NCBI GenBank assembly: GCA_024689285.1
Contig: JAILDR010000188.1
Span: 1-28,923, forward strand
Direction of reading: 5' to 3'
Origin: Bacteroidales bacterium
Lineage (GTDB): Bacteria; Bacteroidota; Bacteroidia; Bacteroidales; F082
Length of the DNA stretch: 28,923 nucleotides
Each line of letters begins with the position of its first letter. The first letter of the stretch is position 1. Below the pieces are notes generated by a model that had not been told where the DNA came from, ran no database searches, and worked only from the letters and a program-made list of their open reading frames with translations. Of the stretch, positions 1 to 6,164 are shown in pieces. The translations under genes and the position numbers were made by a program.

Positions 1-1188
1 ATGTACGCAAATTTTCAAGAGTATCTGAAGAAGGAATTGGCTCAGATTGAAGCCGATGGCCTTTATAAACGTGAACGCATCATCGAGAGCGCACAAGGCG
101 CTGAAATCATGGTTGGTGGCAAGGTGTGCCTCAACTTCTGCGCCAACAACTACCTCGGCCTTGCCGACAACCCCGAGCTGATCCAAGCCGCTAAGGACGG
201 CATGGATGCCCGTGGCTACGGTATGGCTTCAGTCCGCTTCATCTGCGGTTGCCAAGACCTCCACAAGAAGCTGGAAGCCAAGATTGCCGAGTTCTTCGGT
301 ACGGAAGACACTATCCTCTACGCTGCCTGCTTCGATGCCAATGGTGGTGTGTTTGAGCCGCTGCTCGGTCCTGACGATGCCATCATCTCCGATGCTTTGA
401 ACCATGCTTCCATCATTGACGGCGTGCGCCTCTGCAAGGCCCAGCGTTTCCGCTATGCCAATGCCGATATGGCTGACCTTGAGAAACAACTGCAAGACGC
501 TCAGAACTGCCGTTTCCGTCTCATCGTTACCGACGGTGTGTTCTCGATGGACGGCAATGTCTGCCCGCTCGATAAGATTTATGAACTGGCCCAGAAGTAC
601 AACGCTATGGTGATGGTAGACGAGAGCCACTCCGCTGGTGTGGTAGGCAGAACGGGTCGTGGTGTGACCGAGCACTATAACCTCCGTGGCAAGATTGAAA
701 TCCTGACTGGTACCCTCGGCAAAGCCTTTGGCGGTGCTATGGGTGGCTTCACTACGGGTCGTAAAGAAATCATCGATATGCTCCGTCAGCGCAGCCGTCC
801 GTATCTGTTCTCCAACTCGATGGCTCCCGGTCTCGTGGCCGCTGGCATCCGTATGTTCGAGATGATGAGCGAGACCAATACCCTGCAAGATAAACTCCAC
901 GAAAATACTGCCTACTTCATCAAGAAGATGACCGAGGCTGGCTTCGACTGCAAGCCTTCACAGTCTGCCATCTGCGCTGTGATGCTCTACGATGCCCCGC
1001 TTTCGCAGAAGTTTGCTGCCGAGTTGCAGGAAGAAGGCATCTTCGTCACCGGATTCTACTATCCTGTGGTGCCGAAGGGTCAAGCCCGTATCCGCGTGCA
1101 GGTGAGTGCTGCCCACGAGCGTGAGCACCTCGACAAGTGCATCGCCGCCTTCGTGAAGATTGGTAAAGAACTTGGAGTATTAAAATAA
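1..1188 (+). CDS. kbl: 2-amino-3-ketobutyrate CoA ligase (glycine C-acetyltransferase)
   Basis: This is a PLP-dependent alpha-oxoamine synthase of 395 aa; the E. coli enzyme is 398 aa. It cleaves 2-amino-3-ketobutyrate with CoA to glycine and acetyl-CoA, the second step of threonine breakdown, in the cytoplasm. The PLP lysine is K241 in GTLGKAFGG. The aspartate and histidine of VMVDESHSAG bind the cofactor, and the glycine-rich HASIIDG region is present. The downstream gene encodes the threonine dehydrogenase that makes its substrate, which supports Kbl over the related synthases BioF or serine palmitoyltransferase. The window opens exactly on the ATG, so the promoter and any further 5' codons cannot be seen. 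Confidence 0.95.
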   Translation: MYANFQEYLKKELAQIEADGLYKRERIIESAQGAEIMVGGKVCLNFCANNYLGLADNPELIQAAKDGMDARGYGMASVRFICGCQDLHKKLEAKIAEFFGTEDTILYAACFDANGGVFEPLLGPDDAIISDALNHASIIDGVRLCKAQRFRYANADMADLEKQLQDAQNCRFRLIVTDGVFSMDGNVCPLDKIYELAQKYNAMVMVDESHSAGVVGRTGRGVTEHYNLRGKIEILTGTLGKAFGGAMGGFTTGRKEIIDMLRQRSRPYLFSNSMAPGLVAAGIRMFEMMSETNTLQDKLHENTAYFIKKMTEAGFDCKPSQSAICAVMLYDAPLSQKFAAELQEEGIFVTGFYYPVVPKGQARIRVQVSAAHEREHLDKCIAAFVKIGKELGVLK

Positions 1189-1191
1189 TAC

Positions 1192-1276
1192 GGAATTAGG
1201 AATAAGGAATGCGGAATATCGCGATGCGACGCAAGGCTTTGCCTTTATTCCGCATTCCGCATTCTGCATTCCGAAT
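1192..1276. repeat. imperfect inverted repeat between kbl and tdh
   Basis: The arms at 1192-1217 and 1247-1276 are built from repeated GGAAT/ATTCC words. The inner 12 bp (GGAATGCGGAAT against ATTCCGCATTCC) pair perfectly, and about 9 of the next 14 positions also pair. The loop contains its own small palindrome, AAGGCTTTGCCTT. No T-run follows, so it is not a standard terminator. It resembles the short dispersed repeats common between Bacteroidota genes and may form mRNA structure between two cotranscribed genes. No second copy was seen in this window. Confidence 0.6.
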
Positions 1277-1293
1277 CAAACAAGAATATAGCA

Positions 1294-2241
1294 ATGAAGA
1301 AAATACTTATTGTTGGTTCCGGCGGACAGATCGGAACAGAATTGGTGAAGAAGCTCCGTGCTACCTACGGAAACGAAAACGTGGTGGCTTCGGATCTTCG
1401 CCCTTTGACCGGTGAAATTGTCGAGAACGGTCCTTTTGAGAGAATCGACTCGACGCAAATCATGCAAATCGTTGATGTGGTGAAACGCTACAACATTGAC
1501 ACCATCTATAACCTTGCTGCCATCCTTTCGGCCACAGCCGAGAAGAACCCCATGCTGGGTTGGAACGTTGGCATCGGATCGTTGGTGAACTGCCTTGAGA
1601 CGGCCCGCATCTTCAACTGCGCCGTCTTCACGCCTTCATCCATCGGAGCTTTCGGTGCCAGCACACCGCACGACAACACGCCTCAAGACACCATCCAGCG
1701 CCCCAACACCATCTACGGTGTGACCAAAGTCACAGGTGAACTGCTGAGCGACTATTACTTCACCCGCTTTGGCGTTGATACCCGCAGCGTCCGTTTCCCG
1801 GGCTTGATTTCAAATTTGACTTTGCCCGGCGGCGGCACCACCGACTATGCTGTGGAAATTTACTACGCCGCTGTGAAGGGCGAGAAGTTCTACTGCCCCA
1901 TCAGCAAAGGTACTTACATGGACATGATGTATATGCCTGACGCTTTGGATGCTATGGTGGACATCATGGAAGCTGACCCGACAAAGTTGGTGCACCGCAA
2001 CTCGTTCAACGTGACGGCTATGAGCTTCGACCCGGAGATTATTTACAACGCCATCAAGAAATATTATCCGAACTTCGAGATGGAATACAAGTTTGACCCG
2101 ATCCGTCAGGCAATCGCTGACAGTTGGCCGAACAAGATGGACGACAGCTGCGCCCGCAAAGAGTGGGGATGGAACCCGAAGTACGACCTCGACAAGATGA
2201 CGGTCGACATGATTGAGACTTTGAAGAAGAAGCTTCTTTAA
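1294..2241 (+). CDS. tdh: NAD-dependent L-threonine 3-dehydrogenase, SDR type
   Basis: This 315-aa protein of the extended short-chain dehydrogenase/epimerase family is predicted to oxidise L-threonine to 2-amino-3-ketobutyrate with NAD+. The N-terminal Rossmann motif GSGGQIG lies at residues 8-14. The catalytic YxxxK is Y141/K145 in YGVTKVTGE, with upstream serines in FTPSSIG. Short-chain threonine dehydrogenases of this length are known in Flavobacteria and Cupriavidus and are unrelated to the zinc-dependent E. coli Tdh. Placement 105 nt after kbl in the same direction supports the assignment over a sugar epimerase, since the pair would form the threonine-to-glycine route. No TAnnTTTG box lies in the gap, which suggests cotranscription with kbl. 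Confidence 0.88.
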   Translation: MKKILIVGSGGQIGTELVKKLRATYGNENVVASDLRPLTGEIVENGPFERIDSTQIMQIVDVVKRYNIDTIYNLAAILSATAEKNPMLGWNVGIGSLVNCLETARIFNCAVFTPSSIGAFGASTPHDNTPQDTIQRPNTIYGVTKVTGELLSDYYFTRFGVDTRSVRFPGLISNLTLPGGGTTDYAVEIYYAAVKGEKFYCPISKGTYMDMMYMPDALDAMVDIMEADPTKLVHRNSFNVTAMSFDPEIIYNAIKKYYPNFEMEYKFDPIRQAIADSWPNKMDDSCARKEWGWNPKYDLDKMTVDMIETLKKKLL

Positions 2242-2344
2242 TAAGGGTATAACAAACGGAATATAAACTAAACATTGGCCTATGAGATAACGCTTCAAGC
2301 GATATGCACATCATAGAATAGGAAAAAGCGAAGTAGCTTATTCG

Positions 2345-2472
2345 GGAACTTTTGAAACTTGGACACTTTCAGATAATTCTCCTTGAGTAAAGCAACGGCG
2401 CTCCCGCCAATAGGCGTGGGCTTTACTCGTTGTAATTGGGAGAATTAGGTAGTCCAAGACCTCAAAAGTTCC
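2345..2472. other. 128-nt nested hairpin: structured RNA or end of a mobile element
   Basis: Five complementary segment pairs nest one inside another. Stem A is 2345-2355 with 2462-2472 (11 bp, perfect). Stem B is 2358-2364 with 2452-2458 (7 bp). Stem C is 2375-2382 with 2439-2446 (8 bp). Stem D is 2385-2393 with 2420-2428 (9 bp). Stem E is 2405-2408 with 2413-2416, closed by an AATA loop. The interruptions are short, giving one long rod with internal loops. The surrounding stretch 2242-2623 has no convincing gene. A minus-strand frame runs through the structure but looks incidental. The element could be a small RNA, a MITE or the end of an insertion sequence; I recognise no named family. Confidence 0.6.
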
Positions 2473-2623
2473 GATGAAGGCGAAAAGGTGCCACGCTTTT
2501 TTTGTGGGCATATCTTTAGAGTTCATGGCATGGGCGGAGATACCCGAAAAGCCATAAATAGAGTAGGGAAACAAAAGTATCAATAATACTGCGGGCGACA
2601 GGATAAATACTGCCGAATCTGAA

Positions 2624-2938
2624 ATGAAGAAAATTGTTTGTGCAATGATTTTATTGGTGGGTATTTGTTTTTCGGTGACTTCATGCACCAAGGCAAGAAC
2701 TCTTAAAAGCACATCATGGTTTGGAGTAGAGTCATACGGTTCTTACACAGTAACCTACACTTTGAAGTTTTATGAGTCCACTTTCACATTTGAAGAGAGT
2801 GATAATGAATTCTATACGGGTACGTACACCTATGATGATCCCGTTGTTACTTTGTATCTCACAGGACAGGGTAGTCTTTCGGGAACGGTATCGGGAAATA
2901 ATTTAATCCTAAATGGAGTTACTTTTACCAAAATGTAA
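2624..2938 (+). CDS. small lipoprotein of unknown function
   Basis: This 104-aa protein has a signal peptide (residues 1-20, MKKI then a hydrophobic core) ending in the lipobox VTSC. C21 is the predicted lipidated cysteine, and +2 is Thr, consistent with outer-membrane localisation. The mature part is rich in Thr, Ser, Tyr and Gly, with alternating hydrophobic residues typical of a small beta-barrel or beta-sandwich. It has the look of the short lipocalin-like lipoproteins common in Bacteroidales, but no diagnostic motif is present. The ATG start gives a proper signal peptide. The gene stands alone, flanked by repeats and followed by a strong terminator. Function is unknown. Confidence 0.75.
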   Translation: MKKIVCAMILLVGICFSVTSCTKARTLKSTSWFGVESYGSYTVTYTLKFYESTFTFEESDNEFYTGTYTYDDPVVTLYLTGQGSLSGTVSGNNLILNGVTFTKM

Positions 2939-2968
2939 GGAATCTTAATTGAAAGAGAAGCATGCATA

Positions 2969-3007
2969 GGATAGCGGAGGCGGAAAGTCTCCGCTATCCG
3001 TTTTATT
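2969..3007 (+). terminator. Rho-independent terminator after the small lipoprotein gene
   Basis: A perfect 11-bp stem (GGATAGCGGAG at 2969-2979, CTCCGCTATCC at 2989-2999) with a 9-nt loop is followed by GTTTTATT. It lies 31 nt after the lipoprotein stop codon. Confidence 0.85.
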
Positions 3008-3021
3008 GTCTGGGAGGGTTT

Positions 3022-3099
3022 GTAGGGACGTATCGAATGCGTCCGTGTAGGAAATAATCAAAACGGATAATATTGCGGACACACGCGGTGTGTCCCTAC
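3022..3099. repeat. BIME-like pair of inverted REP hairpins, copy 1
   Basis: The element opens with GTAG plus a GGAC...GTCC hairpin (3022-3045) and closes with the inverted counterpart GGACACAC-GCG-GTGTGTCC followed by CTAC (to 3099). The two ends are therefore inverted REPs, each footed by GTAG, around a core containing AATAATCAAAAC. GTAG-footed hairpins are the known substrates of RAYT transposases, and a RAYT gene starts 229 nt downstream. Confidence 0.8.
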
Positions 3100-3145
3100 G
3101 GGTTGTGCCGTAAACGGGTGAAATTTGTTGTTGGCGGATTCGTTT

Positions 3146-3253
3146 GTAGGGACACATCGAATGTGTCCGGGTTGAATGTGTCCGCATCGAATGCGTCCGC
3201 GTAGGAACCAATCAAACTGGTTATTATTGCGGACACACGCGGTGTGTCCCTAC
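3146..3253. repeat. BIME-like pair of inverted REP hairpins, copy 2
   Basis: Same architecture as the copy at 3022: GTAGGGAC at 3146-3153, closing GTCCCTAC ending at 3253, and a perfect right-hand hairpin GGACACAC-GCG-GTGTGTCC. The left half is expanded by extra degenerate GAATGTGTCCG units, making this copy 108 nt against 78 nt. The core again contains AATCAAAC. Confidence 0.8.
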
Positions 3254-3277
3254 AGAGTTGGCGTTTTTTGTGTGATT

Positions 3278-3310
3278 TTTGTCGTTATTGCTGAAATCTG
3301 TGTAATTTTG
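3278..3310 (+). promoter_or_regulatory. Bacteroidota-type promoter for the RAYT gene
   Basis: A TTTG -33 element (3278-3281) and a TAATTTTG -7 element (3303-3310) are separated by 21 bp. This fits the phylum consensus TTTG-N19-21-TAnnTTTG. The predicted start of transcription is about 10 nt before the RAYT ATG. Confidence 0.65.
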
Positions 3311-3327
3311 CTGAAAATTTGAAACAG

Positions 3328-3936
3328 ATGCCATACAACCTGCCACAACGAAAATCGCCACGCGCCCGTTGGCACGATTATTCAGGTGCAGATTATTTCG
3401 TGACATTCTGCACGAAAAATCGTGAATTGTATTTTGGCGATGTAGTGGATGGTCAAATGGTGTTGTCGGAAACCGGGGAATGGGCAAAAACACAAATCGA
3501 ACAAACGGCGATTATCCGTCAGAATGAGGTGGAGATTCCAATGTTTGTCGTTATGCCCAACCATGTCCATTTGATTGTTGTTTTTAATGGGGTTTCCCCT
3601 TGTAGGGACGCATCGAATGTGTCCGCATCGAATGTGTCCGCATCAAATGTGTCCGCATCGAATGTGTCCGGATTAAAAATAATCAAACCTGACATATCGG
3701 ACGCACGCGGTGCGTCCCTACGGTTTGGGCCGCAATCTGGGAATTTGTCATCGGTAGTGCGCGGTATTAAATCCGCTGTGACAAAATATGCCAATGAACA
3801 CGGCATCCCATTCGCATGGCAATCAAGGTTTCATGATCACATCATCCGCAACCAAATGGAAATGAACCGCATTGCCGATTATATCGAAACCAATCCGTTG
3901 CGTTGGGAGACGGACCGGTTTTATATGAAAAGATAA
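3328..3936 (+). CDS. REP-associated tyrosine transposase (RAYT, IS200/IS605-like Y1)
   Basis: This 202-aa Y1 transposase processes single-stranded REP hairpins. The HUH motif is H79-V80-H81 in MPNHVHLIV, and the catalytic tyrosine is Y185 in ADYIETNPLRW. The family signature WQSRFHDHIIR lies at about 163-173. The ATG at 3328 was preferred over an in-frame TTG nine bases earlier. Between the HUH strand and the helix SSVVRGIKSAVTKYA, residues about 92-132 are not typical transposase sequence. They are a translated REP-pair element that includes four near-identical ASNVS pentapeptides. The HUH and Tyr residues are intact, so the protein may still be active. Two further REP pairs lie just upstream, as expected for a RAYT with its own substrates. 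Confidence 0.9.
   Translation: MPYNLPQRKSPRARWHDYSGADYFVTFCTKNRELYFGDVVDGQMVLSETGEWAKTQIEQTAIIRQNEVEIPMFVVMPNHVHLIVVFNGVSPCRDASNVSASNVSASNVSASNVSGLKIIKPDISDARGASLRFGPQSGNLSSVVRGIKSAVTKYANEHGIPFAWQSRFHDHIIRNQMEMNRIADYIETNPLRWETDRFYMKR
3602..3721. repeat. BIME-like REP pair, copy 3, inside the RAYT reading frame
   Basis: The element starts GTAGGGACGCATCG and ends GTGCGTCCCTAC, with the same GTAG feet and AATCAAAC core as the copies at 3022 and 3146. Its left half holds tandem 15-nt units CATCGAATGTGTCCG at about 3611-3670, one of them with CATCAAATG. It is 120 nt (40 codons) and read in frame as repeated ASNVS. Confidence 0.85.
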
Positions 3937-4262
3937 CACCTCTCTCTCTGTGGAAACCAAACGCCATCCAACAGGGAACGATATGCCGTCAGGCAGGGAG
4001 CGAGACAGTATCCGTAAGGTTTTTGGCGGGCGGCGAAAACATTTGTGGCGAACGCTGTGAATATTCACGGCAGTCGGTACGAATCTTTGTGGCGGACGCT
4101 AAAAACCTAATTGTTGATTTGGTGGTTTGGTGACGATAAACCGATAGCAAATCGCTCTCAAGCTGCAAAGATAGTCGTTTTCCCCCGAAAATGCAAGGGT
4201 TTATTTGAAATAAACGCCATTCTCATTTTATGATTACTGTTTTATGGTAATCAAAATTTTTG
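3937..4262. other. gene-free stretch after the RAYT gene
   Basis: No convincing gene was found. The stretch contains an imperfect direct repeat, TTTGTGGCG(A/G)ACGCT at 4042-4056 and 4086-4100 (44-nt period, one mismatch). It also holds a minus-strand CAAAGATA box at 4166-4173 with no gene behind it. The composition suggests degraded repeat or mobile sequence. Confidence 0.4.
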
Positions 4263-4270
4263 TATTTTTG
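4263..4270 (+). promoter_or_regulatory. -7 promoter box upstream of maf
   Basis: TATTTTTG matches TAnnTTTG. The candidate -33 element (TTTA at 4241-4244) is weak and 18 bp away. It lies before the ATPase remnant, 145 nt from the maf start, and may be an inherited promoter now serving maf. Confidence 0.4.
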
Positions 4271-4295
4271 CCGATGAAATAGATTCATCCTATGA

Positions 4296-4388
4296 AGAAT
4301 CCTTTTGTCTATTATTGAGGACAAGAATGTTTATTCGGTATATGACCAGTTCTTCGCCTTGTGGCTGAAGTTCAAGGGCCTCATTTAA
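4296..4388 (+). pseudogene. 3' remnant of an AAA-family ATPase gene
   Basis: This short open frame reads as the C-terminal end of the archaeal-ATPase-like proteins common in Bacteroidota: IIEDKNVYSVYDQFFALWL, then KFKGLI and a stop. The VYSVYD-FF-LWL pattern is the recognisable part. An in-frame stop lies directly upstream at 4293-4295, and no P-loop or other ATPase sequence is present, so most of the gene is gone. Recognition is by eye from a 30-residue fragment. Confidence 0.5.
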
Positions 4389-4414
4389 TTCACGCTGATC
4401 ACATTATTATTAAT

Positions 4415-4996
4415 ATGCTTTCCAATCTGAAAAAATACCATATCATCCTTGCTTCCAAATCGCCGCGCCGTCAGGAGTTGCTGCGCGGAATGGGGGTGGA
4501 TTTTGAGATTCTTACCAAGGAAACACCTGAAGACTATCCGTCAGAACTGCCTTTGGACGAAGTGCCGAAATACCTTAGCTTGCAAAAGTCTTTGGCTTTT
4601 TCTGATGAGGAATTGCCCTTTGGCTATCTGTTGATTACCTCCGATACCGTAGTGATTTGCGAAGGCGAAATCTTGGGCAAGCCCAAGGATAGGAAAGATG
4701 CTGAGCGAATGTTGCGGATGTTATCGGGCAAGACACATCATGTGGTGACAGGTGTCACGGTGCGTTCTTCAGAAAAAACGGAGTCGTTCGCAGTACGTTC
4801 CAATGTTACCTTTGCCCAACTCGATGCGGAGGAAATCAATTATTACATAGAGCATTGCAAACCCTACGACAAGGCTGGCGCCTACGGCATTCAGGAATGG
4901 ATTGGCTATGTTGGCATCAGCGGATTGGAGGGCTCATTCTACAATGTGATGGGCCTGCCAACACGAAGGCTGTACCAATGTTTGAAGGGCTTCTGA
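4415..4996 (+). CDS. maf: Maf-family nucleotide pyrophosphatase (dTTP/UTP type)
   Basis: This 193-aa Maf/Ham1-fold protein hydrolyses non-canonical or excess nucleoside triphosphates to monophosphates. It carries the Maf signature ASKSPRRQELL near the N-terminus, followed by SDTVV, the GKPKDRKDAERML block, TGV and YDKAGAYGIQ, ending in GSFYNVMGLP. This set fits the YhdE-like dTTP/UTP pyrophosphatase branch. The ATG at 4415 puts the SxSxRR motif at the usual position; an upstream in-frame GTG at 4361 would add 18 residues overlapping the ATPase remnant and was rejected. It lies 117 nt upstream of surE in the same direction, separated by a REP-like repeat and a promoter box. Confidence 0.92.
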   Translation: MLSNLKKYHIILASKSPRRQELLRGMGVDFEILTKETPEDYPSELPLDEVPKYLSLQKSLAFSDEELPFGYLLITSDTVVICEGEILGKPKDRKDAERMLRMLSGKTHHVVTGVTVRSSEKTESFAVRSNVTFAQLDAEEINYYIEHCKPYDKAGAYGIQEWIGYVGISGLEGSFYNVMGLPTRRLYQCLKGF

Positions 4997-4998
4997 CC

Positions 4999-5031
4999 CG
5001 CTTTGCGTCATTGCGGGGAACGAAGCAATCC
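4999..5031. repeat. REP-like repeat, second type, copy 1
   Basis: This 33-nt sequence, beginning CGCTTTGCGTCATTGCGG and ending CGAAGCAATCC, recurs with two mismatches inside vsr at 23069-23101. It includes the stem halves CATTGC/GCAAT. It sits just after the maf stop codon. Confidence 0.75.
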
Positions 5032-5063
5032 AACCTCGTTTCAATTGTAAATTTCATTTTGTC

Positions 5064-5095
5064 ATTGTTTTGTTCTTTGTTTTTTCCTATTTTTG
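5064..5095 (+). promoter_or_regulatory. promoter for the surE-lpxB operon
   Basis: TATTTTTG (5088-5095) fits the -7 consensus. ATTG at 5064-5067, 20 bp upstream, is a partial -33 match. The box ends 18 nt before the surE ATG. Confidence 0.55.
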
Positions 5096-5113
5096 CGGAT
5101 TATTAGCAAAGAA

Positions 5114-5899
5114 ATGGGCGAAAAACGATACAAAATATTGATTACCAACGATGACGGATATGCAGCCAAGGGTCTGCGGAAACTGGTAGGACTGATGCGC
5201 ATGTTGGGTGACGTGGTGCTTGTCTCCACCGACGAAGTGATGTCTGCCAAGAGCCATTCCTGCACCATTCGCGAGAGGTTGTATGTCCGTCTTGTGCATG
5301 AGGAAGAGGGCTTCAAGGAATACCGATGCAATGGTACGCCTGTTGACTGCGTGAAACTGGGTTATCAGAAACTGATGCCAGAGCCTCCGGATTTGGTAGT
5401 CTCAGGCATCAACCACGGGATGAATGCTGCCACTACGGTGGTGTATTCGGGGACTATTGGTGCTGTTATTGAGGCTTGCATGAACGGTCTGAACGCTATA
5501 GGTTTCAGCCTCTTCAGTCTCAATCCCGATGCCGACTTCGACCATCTCGATGCAGCCATTCTTGAGATAACGAAGAAGGTGCTGAATGAAGGCTTGCCCA
5601 AGGGTGTCTGCCTCAATGTGAACTTCCCCAAACGTTGCGAAGAGCCTTTAAGAGGCCTCAAGGTCTGTCGTCAGGCGGCCTGCCGTTGGGTGGAGTACTT
5701 CAAGGAGCAATACGATGAAAATGGACATCAGTTCTTCGACCTTGAAGGCACCTTCGAGAGTGATGACATTACGCCCGATACGGATTTGTGGGCTTTGCAG
5801 AATAATTATGTTTCTGTAGTGCCGACCTGTTTCGACTGGACAGCACATTCCTGTATCGAACCGATGAAGAATTATGAACTTTTAAGTGTAAAACCATGA
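5114..5899 (+). CDS. surE: 5'/3'-nucleotidase SurE
   Basis: This 261-aa metal-dependent phosphatase hydrolyses nucleoside 5'- and 3'-monophosphates. The metal-binding aspartates are D13-D14 in ITNDDG. The family blocks NGTPVDCVKLG and VSGINHGMN, followed by VVYSGTIGAVIEA, are all present. The ATG at 5114 is used because the longer frame begins at a TTG that lies inside the -7 box. The last bases overlap the next gene (ATGA), which indicates translational coupling, and lpxB follows. surE close to lpxB is a common Bacteroidota arrangement. Confidence 0.93.
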   Translation: MGEKRYKILITNDDGYAAKGLRKLVGLMRMLGDVVLVSTDEVMSAKSHSCTIRERLYVRLVHEEEGFKEYRCNGTPVDCVKLGYQKLMPEPPDLVVSGINHGMNAATTVVYSGTIGAVIEACMNGLNAIGFSLFSLNPDADFDHLDAAILEITKKVLNEGLPKGVCLNVNFPKRCEEPLRGLKVCRQAACRWVEYFKEQYDENGHQFFDLEGTFESDDITPDTDLWALQNNYVSVVPTCFDWTAHSCIEPMKNYELLSVKP

Positions 5900-6150
5900 A
5901 AATCGAAGATAACTTTTGGCTTGGACTATTGACGGGGGCAGCCAGTTTCGGGCTGTTTTTCCTGCTGTTGAGTCTCATCAACTGGGATTCGCTGGGTGCT
6001 TTCTCCAACCGTGCGCCTTATCTTTTGGCCTTCATCCCGGGTGTTGTCTTGTTTAGGATGATGCTAGTGAAATGGAAGCTTGACAAGATGGGCCGCGGAT
6101 TGCTTGCGGTTACGATTGTAGGAATGCTATTGGTGTTCTTCCTTGTTTAA
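5896..6150 (+). CDS. small inner-membrane protein of unknown function
   Basis: This 84-aa hydrophobic protein has three likely membrane segments, at about residues 7-29, 41-58 and 67-84. A short basic, polar stretch (KWKLDKMGRG) precedes the last one. Its ATG overlaps the surE stop by 4 nt, and lpxB begins 14 nt after its stop, so it is a middle gene of that operon. Proteins of similar size are found between surE and lpxB in other Bacteroidota as far as I recall, but I know no function for it. Confidence 0.75.
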   Translation: MKIEDNFWLGLLTGAASFGLFFLLLSLINWDSLGAFSNRAPYLLAFIPGVVLFRMMLVKWKLDKMGRGLLAVTIVGMLLVFFLV

Positions 6151-6164
6151 TAAATTGTAATCCA

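Noticed and set aside
2338..2712. Minus-strand open frame of 124 aa across the nested hairpin
   Set aside because: It overlaps the start of the lipoprotein gene and reads through a near-perfect palindrome; no recognisable domain. It may be a relic of a mobile element but is not supported as a gene.
3602..3676. CRISPR-like tandem repeats
   Set aside because: The units are 15 nt and directly abutting with no spacers, and they lie inside a transposase frame.
4166..4173. Minus-strand promoter box CAAAGATA
   Set aside because: It fits the -7 consensus, but no minus-strand gene follows before the RAYT gene.
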